NCBI GenBank assembly: GCA_964600225.1
Contig: CAZRIT010000068.1
Location: forward strand, 1-9,828
Length of the DNA stretch: 9,828 nucleotides
Origin: CAZRIT01 sp964600225
GTDB taxonomy: Bacteria; Bacillota; Clostridia; Christensenellales; CAG-138
Direction of reading: 5' to 3'
Shown here: positions 1 through 5,993 of the stretch, piece after piece
Layout: each line of letters opens with the position of its first letter
Numbering within the stretch: position 1 is the stretch's first letter
Notes under the pieces: generated by a model
Told to the model about the DNA's origin: nothing
Databases searched by the model: none
What the model saw: only the letters and a program-made list of their open reading frames with translations
Program-made: the position numbers and the translations under genes

Positions 1-141
1 GGGTACGCGGTGGAATGGATGGGCGGCGCGTACGGGTGCCAGTTGACCATGCTTTGCAAGCGGCGCGGGTGGAGCTTTGTCGGCAAGCGCATGGTCAGCT
101 TTGGCGCATGGACGGGATTTTACCGCCCGTCATACTATTGA
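1..141 (+). CDS. 3' end of an unidentified, probably phage, protein
   Basis: The window opens inside a reading frame that gives 46 residues and stops at TGA (139-141). The visible tail is rich in aromatic and glycine residues (for example GAWTGFYRPSYY at the very end) and has two cysteines; I recognise no domain. Its stop codon touches the AAGGAG ribosome binding site of the next gene, so the two are probably co-transcribed. The following genes look like a phage lysis cassette, so this may be a tail, appendage or lysin C-terminus; that is inference from context only. The 5' part lies outside the window, so no start can be assigned. Confidence 0.55.
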   Translation, partial: GYAVEWMGGAYGCQLTMLCKRRGWSFVGKRMVSFGAWTGFYRPSYY

Positions 142-156
142 AGGAGAGGATCCACC

Positions 157-411
157 TTGGAAAAATGGGACGTTGTGGTTGTCATAACCGCCTTGATCGG
201 CTTGTTCGCCTCGGTCGTCACGCCCCTGGTCAAGCTCACGCGCGCCATCACGCGCCTGACCACGACCATGGAGGCCATGGAGCGCAACATCGTAGACCTG
301 ACAACCGACAGCCGCCAAAATCACGAACGCCTGTGGGCGCACGAGCGCGTGCAGGACGACAGGCTGTGCGATCATGAAACGCGCATCCGCGTGATGGAAG
401 GCGATCGATAA
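157..411 (+). CDS. Small membrane/coiled-coil phage protein (XhlA-like, lysis cassette)
   Basis: This 84-residue protein has one hydrophobic segment near the N-terminus (about residues 5-25, VVVVITALIGLFASVVTP) followed by a charged, heptad-like helix (about 26-80) with many Arg, Glu, Asp and His residues. That layout, a membrane anchor plus a cytoplasmic coiled coil, is common in small proteins located just before the holin in Gram-positive prophages. XhlA of Bacillus PBSX plays a comparable role but has its membrane segment at the C-terminus, so 'XhlA-like' is by position and type, not by clear homology. The start is TTG: AAGGAGAGG (141-149) lies 7 bases upstream, and the nearby ATG at 165 is out of frame. 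The holin gene follows after 27 bases. The function in lysis is inferred. Confidence 0.72.
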   Translation: MEKWDVVVVITALIGLFASVVTPLVKLTRAITRLTTTMEAMERNIVDLTTDSRQNHERLWAHERVQDDRLCDHETRIRVMEGDR

Positions 412-438
412 CTTGCTTTACAACAATAAGGAGGCATC

Positions 439-834
439 ATGATGATAGAAACACTGGCCGAATTCGGCATAGAAATTGCGGCGACGCTTTTGATTACGCT
501 CATTGGCGTATTCGGCACCTGGCTGAGCATCCGCCTTGGAAAAAGCGCGCATCTGGACAACATCAACACGGCGCAAGCGGAGGTCATCCGCCTGGCAAAG
601 CTCACCGTGGACGAACTGCAGCAGACGCTTGTGGACAATCTGAAGGCGTCGCACGCCGACGGCAAGCTGACCAAGGACGAGATATCGCTGCTGGGCCGTC
701 AGCTTGTGGACATGACCGTGCAGAAGCTCTCCACGCCGACCTATGCGCTTTTGCAGGCGGCGGCGGTGGATATCGAGGCGCTCATACACAGCGCGGGCGA
801 AAGCCGGATCAACCGCATGAAGCAATCCGCCTAA
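439..834 (+). CDS. Phage holin, LLH family
   Basis: This is a 131-residue protein with a single N-terminal membrane segment (about residues 10-30), then a soluble, mostly helical region. The acidic stretch around residues 72-82 (HADGKLTKDEI) and the downstream helix resemble phage holins of the LLH family (Holin_LLH). Such proteins form membrane lesions that release or activate the phage endolysin at the end of infection. A strong AAGGAGG (428-434) precedes two consecutive ATG codons, at 439 (4-base spacing) and 442 (7-base spacing); the second may be the one used and would remove only one Met. The two start codons recall the dual-start control of some holins, although here they are adjacent. 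A terminator follows at 897-928. No endolysin lies between the holin and the terminator, so it must be upstream of the window or lost. Confidence 0.83.
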   Translation: MMIETLAEFGIEIAATLLITLIGVFGTWLSIRLGKSAHLDNINTAQAEVIRLAKLTVDELQQTLVDNLKASHADGKLTKDEISLLGRQLVDMTVQKLSTPTYALLQAAAVDIEALIHSAGESRINRMKQSA

Positions 835-896
835 ACCACGGCATTCTCGGCTGTGGCCCTGAGCAATCCCAAGGACTTGTCTGACAGTCTGCAAGC

Positions 897-928
897 GCGG
901 CGGCCTTACGGCCGCCGCTTTGCTTTTA
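897..928 (+). terminator. Strong rho-independent terminator after the phage genes
   Basis: A perfect 9-bp GC stem (GCGGCGGCC 897-905, GGCCGCCGC 910-918) with a TTAC loop is followed by TTTGCTTTT. It lies 63 bases after the holin stop and closes the phage transcription unit. Confidence 0.9.
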
Positions 929-980
929 TCAAAAACAATGACAGTTTCCACCGCGCCGTTTCGTGGAAAAACCGCATCGT

Positions 981-1098
981 CGCCACGGTGTCATCCTGAG
1001 GCAAAGCCGAAGGATCCGTCCCGCCACAGCGGACGCATACAGCATTCCTCGCCAACGCTCGGAAAGATTCTTCGTCGCTGCGCTCCTCAGAATGACAC
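981..1098. repeat. Degenerate palindromic intergenic repeat, unit 1
   Basis: The left arm (988-1016) contains TGTCATCCTGAGG (989-1001) and CGAAGGATC. The right arm (about 1066-1098) contains GATTCTTCG and CCTCAGAATGACA (1085-1097). The inner 13-base arms pair at 12 of 13 positions, and CGAAGGATC pairs with GATTCTTCG with one G-U pair. This resembles the TGTCATTCTGAGCGAAGCGAAG-like palindromes scattered between genes in many bacterial genomes, which often give rise to spurious predicted proteins. The loop of about 50 bases holds no gene. Confidence 0.82.
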
Positions 1099-1122
1099 GG
1101 GAATATGCCGCGCTCCTCACTG

Positions 1123-1198
1123 CGCCACGGTGTCATCCTGAGGCGAAGTCGAATGACATGGGATTATGTCGCGCTCCTCAGAATGACATTGCTTTTTT
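1123..1198. repeat. Palindromic intergenic repeat, unit 2, with a following T-run
   Basis: The 22 bases at 1123-1144 are identical to 981-1002 of unit 1, and the 18 bases at 1171-1188 are identical to 1080-1097. Arms 1131-1143 and 1176-1188 pair at 12 of 13 positions, with a small inner stem (GACAT 1155-1159, ATGTC 1166-1170). The hairpin is followed by TTGCTTTTTT (1189-1198), so it could also act as an intrinsic terminator insulating mraY from upstream transcription; that role is inferred. A further imperfect copy (27 of 30 bases) links 1090-1119 to 1151-1180. Confidence 0.8.
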
Positions 1199-1264
1199 CA
1201 TCATTCAAAAATGCATGACATAACAAAATCATGTAAACCATAAAATCTCAAACAATAAAAAGTA

Positions 1265-1294
1265 TTGAAGGAATGCTATCTATGGAAGTATAAT
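1265..1294 (+). promoter_or_regulatory. Sigma-A-type promoter for mraY-murD
   Basis: TTGAAG (1265-1270) and a perfect TATAAT (1289-1294) are separated by 18 bases inside an AT-rich stretch (about 1193-1305) that stands out from the GC-rich surroundings. Transcription would begin near 1300-1302, at or next to the mraY ATG. Confidence 0.7.
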
Positions 1295-1301
1295 AAGCGA
1301 T

Positions 1302-2315
1302 ATGATGAATTTGATGCTTGCCGCGTTGACGGCGTTTGCGGTGGTCTATCTGCTTGGCCCCATCACCATACCGCTGCTGCATCGGCTCAAGTTTGGGCAG
1401 GTGGAGCGCGAGCTGGGTCCGCAGTCGCACAAAAAAAAGCAGGGTACGCCCACCATGGGCGGTATCATGATGCTCATTGCCGTACTGGTCGCCTCGGGCG
1501 TATTCGGGCATGAGGGCGTCGAGTTTTTGCTGCCGACGCTGCTGGTGGTAACGGCGTTTTCCGTGGTGGGGTTCTTTGACGACTTCATCAAAATCCGCCG
1601 CCACCGCAACCTTGGCCTGCGCGCCTACCAAAAGATCATTGCGCAGTTTGCCATTGCGCTGATTGTGGCCATCTGGGCCTACAAAAGCCCGCTGATCGGC
1701 TCCACGCTGTACCTGCCCATATCGGGCGGCTCGTGGGATATCGGCGTGTACTACATTCCGCTGGTGGTGTTCACCATCATCAGCGAGGTCAACGCCGTCA
1801 ACCTCACCGACGGGCTCGACGGGCTGGCGGCCAGCGTGACGGCCGTATATACGTTTGCCATGGTCGCGGTTTTTGGCGCGCTTGCCACGCAGGCCAACGT
1901 CGCGGGACAGCTGCTGTTCGGGGCCAACCTGACGGGCATGGCGGTGTTCGCCGCCGCCGTCACGGGCGCGTGCCTCGGGTTTTTGCGCTACAATATCTAC
2001 CCCGCCAAGGTGTTCATGGGCGATACGGGCTCCCTTGCGCTGGGCGGCGCGGTGTCGATGCTGGCCATTGCCAGCCGCTCCTTCCTGCTGCTGCCGATTA
2101 TGGGAATCTGCTTTGTGGCCAGCGCCGTATCGGTGATCTTGCAGGTTGCCTCCAACAAGCTCAACCACGGCAAGCGCATATTCAAAATGGCGCCGCTGCA
2201 CCACCACTTTGAGCTGCTGGGCTATCCCGAAACGCGCATCGTTTCCATGTATACGCTGCTGACCATCGTGCTGTGCGCGGTGTGCCTGTTGTCCTATCTT
2301 GAGGTAATCGCATGA
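1302..2315 (+). CDS. mraY: MraY, phospho-N-acetylmuramoyl-pentapeptide transferase
   Basis: This integral membrane enzyme moves phospho-MurNAc-pentapeptide from its UDP carrier to undecaprenyl phosphate, making lipid I, the first membrane step of peptidoglycan synthesis. The 337 residues match the usual family length, and the chain is a series of hydrophobic segments. All key motifs are present: HKKKQGTPTMGG (43-54), FFDDFIKI (91-98) with the paired aspartates D93/D94, NLTDGLDG (167-174), FMGDTGS (238-244) with D241, and APLHHHFE (297-304). ATG codons at 1302, 1305 and 1314 are all in frame. An in-frame stop lies at 1266-1268 and no start codon occurs between it and 1302. None of the three has a good Shine-Dalgarno sequence, and the promoter -10 box ends only 7 bases upstream, so the transcript may be leaderless. 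It overlaps murD by 4 bases. The usual upstream partner murF is absent. Confidence 0.97.
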   Translation: MMNLMLAALTAFAVVYLLGPITIPLLHRLKFGQVERELGPQSHKKKQGTPTMGGIMMLIAVLVASGVFGHEGVEFLLPTLLVVTAFSVVGFFDDFIKIRRHRNLGLRAYQKIIAQFAIALIVAIWAYKSPLIGSTLYLPISGGSWDIGVYYIPLVVFTIISEVNAVNLTDGLDGLAASVTAVYTFAMVAVFGALATQANVAGQLLFGANLTGMAVFAAAVTGACLGFLRYNIYPAKVFMGDTGSLALGGAVSMLAIASRSFLLLPIMGICFVASAVSVILQVASNKLNHGKRIFKMAPLHHHFELLGYPETRIVSMYTLLTIVLCAVCLLSYLEVIA

Positions 2316-3673
2316 AACAACAAAAAACCGCCCTCATCGTGGGCATGGCAAAGAGCGGCGTTGCCGCTGCAAAGCTGCTTGGCCGCAACGGCTGGCGCGT
2401 CATCGTCAACGATATGAAGCCCGCCGTCGAGGGCCTTGCCGAAGCGCTTACGAGCTATCCGATCGATTACCGCCTCGGCGTGCCGCCCGAAACGCTGTTT
2501 GACGGCGTGGACTTGATGGTCATCAGCCCCGTCATCCCCATGACCAAGCCCTTTATCAAAAAGGCGCAGGCGCTGGGCATCGAGGTCATCGGCGAGATCG
2601 AGCTGGGCTACCGCTTTTCGCACGCGGATTTTGTGTGCATCACGGGCACCAACGGCAAAACCACCTGCACGGCGCTCACGGGCGAGATGTTCCGCATCGG
2701 CGGGCGGCGCACGTTTGTATTGGGCAACATCGGCGTGCCCATCAGCGAGCACGCCGAGGAAACAAAGGCGGGCGACGTGATCGTGGCCGAGACGGCCGCG
2801 CTGCAACTGGAGGGCGACGCGCTTTTCCACGCGCGCGCCGCGGGCGTATGCAACATCACCGAGGATCATCTGGATCATTTCGGCACCATGGAAAGCTACA
2901 TCGCCGCCAAGTGCAGGATTTTTGAGCACCAGACGGCGGACGATGTGGCCGTGCTCAACTTTGACGACCCGATCGTGCGGGATATGGCGCGCTTGACCCC
3001 CGCGCGCAAGCTGTATTTTTCGCGGCTTTCGCAGGTGGACGAGGGCATGTCGCTCAATGACACGGGCGACCTGATCTACCGCACGGGCGGCAGGGAAACG
3101 CGCCTGCTCCACCGCAGCGAAATCCGCATCCCTGGCGGGCACAACCTGGAAAACGCCATGCTGTCCTCTTTGCTGGCGCTTGGCATGGGCATTTCGCCCG
3201 CAGCCGTTTGCGAGGCGCTGCGCACCTTCCCGGGCGTGGAGCACCGCATTGAATTTGTGCGCGAGCTGGACGGCGTGACCTACATCAACGATTCCAAGGG
3301 TACCAACCCCGCCAGCACCATCCGCGCCATCGAGGCCATGACGCGGCCGACTGTGCTCATCCTCGGCGGCTACGATAAGCACGCCGATTTTCACGAGCTG
3401 TTTTCCTGCTTTGGCGAACGCGTCAAGGCCATTGTGGTGCTGGGGCAAACCAAGGCGCAGATACTGCAAACCGCCGTTGAAGCACATGCTTCCTGCATCG
3501 TAGAACAGGCCGATACGTTTGAACAGACCGTGGATGCGGCGCGGCGGCTTGCCCAAGCGGGCGACGCGGTGCTGCTCTCCCCCGCCTGCGCAAGCTGGGA
3601 TATGTTCGACAACTTCGAGCAGCGCGGCCAAATCTTTAAGGAGCTCGTCAACGCCTATTCGCCCAAGGCGTAG
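2312..3673 (+). CDS. murD: MurD, UDP-N-acetylmuramoyl-L-alanine--D-glutamate ligase
   Basis: This cytoplasmic ATP-dependent ligase adds D-glutamate to UDP-MurNAc-L-Ala. The 453-residue length is typical. An N-terminal Rossmann-like domain for the UDP substrate (GMAKSG, 11-16) is followed by the central ATPase domain with the P-loop GTNGKTT (112-118), NITEDHLD (181-188) and K200 in YIAAK, the position of the carbamylated lysine in E. coli MurD. The C-terminal domain carries HRIE (311-314), NDSKGTNP (326-333), LGGYDK (351-356) and SPACASWDMF (423-432). One oddity is that the usual E-x-SSFQ-LE motif reads ETAALQLE (160-167): the metal-binding Glu and the Gln remain but SSF has become AAL. The start ATG overlaps the mraY stop (ATGA), with GAGGT (2301-2305) as its ribosome binding site, indicating translational coupling. 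ftsW and murG do not follow. Confidence 0.97.
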   Translation: MKQQKTALIVGMAKSGVAAAKLLGRNGWRVIVNDMKPAVEGLAEALTSYPIDYRLGVPPETLFDGVDLMVISPVIPMTKPFIKKAQALGIEVIGEIELGYRFSHADFVCITGTNGKTTCTALTGEMFRIGGRRTFVLGNIGVPISEHAEETKAGDVIVAETAALQLEGDALFHARAAGVCNITEDHLDHFGTMESYIAAKCRIFEHQTADDVAVLNFDDPIVRDMARLTPARKLYFSRLSQVDEGMSLNDTGDLIYRTGGRETRLLHRSEIRIPGGHNLENAMLSSLLALGMGISPAAVCEALRTFPGVEHRIEFVRELDGVTYINDSKGTNPASTIRAIEAMTRPTVLILGGYDKHADFHELFSCFGERVKAIVVLGQTKAQILQTAVEAHASCIVEQADTFEQTVDAARRLAQAGDAVLLSPACASWDMFDNFEQRGQIFKELVNAYSPKA

Positions 3674-3744
3674 CAAGTGCGATCTTTGCCGATTGCGCGG
3701 TTTCGCTGCATGGCAAATCGATCGTTGCGGAGGATAGCAGGCGC

Positions 3745-4500
3745 ATGGAAATACTGGAGTTCGGCAACAGAGAAAACCGTACAATCATTTTGATACACGG
3801 CTTTGAAAGCCCCTATCAAATCTGGAACGATTATATTGCATGCTATGAAACATCCTTCCACATCGTTGTGCCGATTCTAACGGGACACAATGTAAAGGAG
3901 ACGGAGGATTTCACATCGTTCGATTCCTGCGCAAAGGAATTGGAGGATTTTTGTATTGCGCGCTTCGGCAATCGGGTATATGCGGTTTACGGGATGAGCA
4001 TGGGCGGCGTCTTGGCCTGCTGCCTCTGGAAAAACAAGCGGCTCCTGATTGAAAAACTGATTCTGGAAAGCACGCCGCTTCTGTCTTACGGCAGGCTTAT
4101 GACCGCTGTTTTGACACGGCAGTATCTCAACCTCACCCATAACGCGCAGCAGCGCGACCCAAAAACCGTAAACCAAGCCATCGGCTCCATCGTTACAAAG
4201 GAGCAGTTGCCCGTATTCCTGGCATTGCTGGACCATATGACCGATGCCACAATCAAGAATTATATCCGTGCGATCGGCGCTTTCAAGCTGCCCGCAAATA
4301 TCGACACGCCCGCTACGCAAGTCTATTATTATTACGGAAGCAAGCTGAGCGAACGGATCTTTCGTGACGTTGCCAAGTTTATTCAGAAGCATTACAGCAA
4401 CGCATCCGTCATTTGCCTGGACGGCAAAGGGCACTGCGAAGACGCCATTTTGCATCCCGAACAGCGGATGGCTGATTTGAATCAGGTGCTGTGCCCGTAA
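3745..4500 (+). CDS. Alpha/beta hydrolase of unknown substrate
   Basis: This is a 251-residue single-domain protein without a signal peptide. It shows the alpha/beta-hydrolase landmarks: an oxyanion-hole LIHGF (16-20), the nucleophile elbow GMSMG (83-87, Ser85) and a C-terminal GKGHCE (227-232) supplying catalytic His230. The usual acidic residue after strand 6 is not obvious; the segment reads YYYYGSKLSE (194-203), so the acid may be Glu203 or lie elsewhere. The substrate cannot be read from the sequence; an esterase or lipase-like activity is the general expectation. GGAGG (3729-3733) sits 11 bases before the ATG. The gene lies 71 bases after murD with no terminator between, so read-through from the mraY promoter is possible. 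Its codons are visibly richer in A and T than those of murD, which may reflect a different origin. It ends at a hairpin terminator shared with the convergent gene. Confidence 0.85.
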   Translation: MEILEFGNRENRTIILIHGFESPYQIWNDYIACYETSFHIVVPILTGHNVKETEDFTSFDSCAKELEDFCIARFGNRVYAVYGMSMGGVLACCLWKNKRLLIEKLILESTPLLSYGRLMTAVLTRQYLNLTHNAQQRDPKTVNQAIGSIVTKEQLPVFLALLDHMTDATIKNYIRAIGAFKLPANIDTPATQVYYYYGSKLSERIFRDVAKFIQKHYSNASVICLDGKGHCEDAILHPEQRMADLNQVLCP

Positions 4501-4542
4501 AACGGCCACTTATCCATCGGCTACAAGCAACGGATCATACAA

Positions 4543-4587
4543 CATACCCGAACCGATAAAACAGCGGTTCGGGTATGATTCCGTTTT
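4543..4587. terminator. Convergent-gene hairpin terminator
   Basis: A perfect 13-bp stem (CATACCCGAACCG 4543-4555, CGGTTCGGGTATG 4565-4577) with a 9-base loop is followed by ATTCCGTTTT on the plus strand. It lies between the ends of two convergent genes (stop codons at 4500 and about 4597), so it probably serves both directions; the minus-strand side has only a weak T-tract (TTGTATG). Confidence 0.8.
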
Positions 4588-4596
4588 ATGACGGCT

Positions 4597-5757
4597 CTAT
4601 TGGTCAATGTGCAGCTTGGCGTACAGCGCCTGCTGCCTGCTGCGGCTCTGCCGCCTGAGATACCATATGCCCGCGCCGAGAAGGCCCGCAAGCGCCAGCC
4701 CGCCCAATATCCAACCCGCAGCGCCCTTGCGTTTGGACTGCATGTACGTTTCCAATGAAACCATGCCGTCGGCGCCGCTGCCGCGATCGGTGATGGTCGT
4801 TTTAACGGACGACGTGCCGCGGACGGTGCGCATGCTCGCCGTATCGGTGACGTTTGTGGCCGCTTCCGCCGCTGCGGGCGCCGCGACCGCTTCCGCAGCA
4901 TCGGACGCATCGGCGCTGCCGCTTTCCAATCCGCCCATGCTGCCGCCGCCTCCGCCGCCAAAGCTGCCGCCGATGCCGCCGCGGTTGCCCGAGGATTCCG
5001 TCCAGATGGCCGTCAGCGTCACGTCGCCCGTCAGGCCCGATTGGGCAGGTATGGCGGTGATGGCGGTGCCGTTCAACAGCCACCCCACAAACGTATAGCC
5101 TTGATTGGTAATGCCCGCCGCCTGCAGGGCCTGCTCGGTGGGCAGCGCCGTATCCGCGCCCGCCAGATAACAATCGGGCGTCAGCCCCGTCAGCGCCTGC
5201 CCGCGGTCAACATAGCTGACGGCGTATTGTGCATGAAAGCTGCCCGTACCGTCATCCACATAGTGGACGCCGTTGTCGGTATAGCCCGTGAACGTCTGCG
5301 CCGTGCCCGCCGCGCTGCCATTGAGCCACACGCCGTTGTTATAAACCATGCCCGTATCCGTTGTGCCATCGGCATAGCTTACTTGCGTCAGGGTGGCCGC
5401 CAGCGCGCTCAGCCCCGCATGGTACACGCGCACCGTCACGCCGCCGCCGATTGTGCCGCCGACAGCCCCGTACAGGTACAGCCTCCCGCTGCCAACGATG
5501 CTGCCAAGGCTGCTTGCGCCCGTGTTGACGGTGAGCGCATGCCCGTTGAGATCGACGCGCACCCCCGCGGGCACCGTCCCCGACAGCGCCGCGTCGCCCG
5601 TGAGCAGAAAGCTGTCGCCGCTTGCCGCGCCCGTCAAAAAGGCCTCCAGATCGCCCGTTGCATCGGCGCGGGCCGCGCCCGGCGCTAAGCCCCATGCGCA
5701 CACGCACAGGATCAGCGCCACGAGCATTGCCCGCATGCGGGCAGAGTTCCGTTTCAT
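4597..5757 (-). CDS. Secreted, membrane-anchored surface protein with an InlB-type repeat
   Basis: This 386-residue protein has an N-terminal signal peptide (basic MKRNSARMR, hydrophobic core about 10-25, likely cut near ARA-DA, residues 29-33). The exported region is Gly/Thr/Ser-rich and beta-like (about 50-215). A single InlB B-repeat (Listeria-Bacteroides repeat) follows at about 219-253 (GYTFVGWLLNGT ... VTLTAIWTE). Then comes a Gly-rich linker (259-276), an Ala-rich segment (284-300), one transmembrane helix (about 347-367) and a short basic cytoplasmic tail (RRQSRSRQQ). There is no LPXTG sorting motif, so anchoring is by the C-terminal helix. GGAGG (5765-5769 on the minus strand) lies 7 bases before the ATG. 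InlB repeats occur in adhesins and surface proteins of Gram-positive bacteria; no enzymatic domain is visible. It is divergently oriented to the exporter operon, so a shared function is plausible but unproven. Confidence 0.8.
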   Translation of the reverse strand: MKRNSARMRAMLVALILCVCAWGLAPGAARADATGDLEAFLTGAASGDSFLLTGDAALSGTVPAGVRVDLNGHALTVNTGASSLGSIVGSGRLYLYGAVGGTIGGGVTVRVYHAGLSALAATLTQVSYADGTTDTGMVYNNGVWLNGSAAGTAQTFTGYTDNGVHYVDDGTGSFHAQYAVSYVDRGQALTGLTPDCYLAGADTALPTEQALQAAGITNQGYTFVGWLLNGTAITAIPAQSGLTGDVTLTAIWTESSGNRGGIGGSFGGGGGGSMGGLESGSADASDAAEAVAAPAAAEAATNVTDTASMRTVRGTSSVKTTITDRGSGADGMVSLETYMQSKRKGAAGWILGGLALAGLLGAGIWYLRRQSRSRQQALYAKLHIDQ

Positions 5758-5993
5758 ATCATAACCTCCGTGTCATAGCCTCCGCGGTCGGGATTCCGCT
5801 TGTATGCCATGCAGTCTAAAGAAAGAACTTGTCACAATCTTGGCAGAAAGGAAACGGATTGCGGCCCGACGCCCGCAGCCGCCAAATGTCGATTCGGAGA
5901 CACATTCGTGCGTTTCGCTGCCACGTTTTTGCCACAAGCGGCCCTTAGGATGGAACCGTTATCAACGGAATCATGCTTAGGAGGTCTCTTGTC
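5758..5993. promoter_or_regulatory. Divergent intergenic region (surface protein / exporter operon)
   Basis: These 236 bases separate two divergent genes and must hold promoters for both, but I see no convincing -35/-10 pair on either strand. Two small features stand out: a 5-3-5 dyad CCGTT-ATC-AACGG (5956-5968), 38 bases... before the adaptor AGGAGG site region and a candidate operator, and a tandem near-duplication CGGAGGYTATGA on the minus strand just before the surface-protein start. The adaptor ribosome binding site AGGAGG is at 5979-5984. Confidence 0.4.

Noticed and set aside
981..1198. Possible CRISPR array
   Set aside because: There are only two copies, they are palindromic with unequal inner segments, and the 142-base period has no regular spacers.
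906..1223. Several short frames on both strands, including peptides such as CHSEERSDEES
   Set aside because: They are translations of the palindromic intergenic repeats, a well-known source of false protein predictions, and have no ribosome binding sites.
1248..2207. A 319-codon minus-strand frame across mraY
   Set aside because: It is the antisense shadow of an unmistakable mraY.
2294..3784. A 496-codon open frame on the minus strand across murD
   Set aside because: It lies fully antisense to a clear murD, is rich in Arg/His/Gly/Ala as expected for a GC-rich shadow frame, and shows no recognisable motif.
5973..5993. Upstream ATG as the adaptor start
   Set aside because: The AGGAGG site lies downstream of this ATG and is well spaced for ATG 5994.
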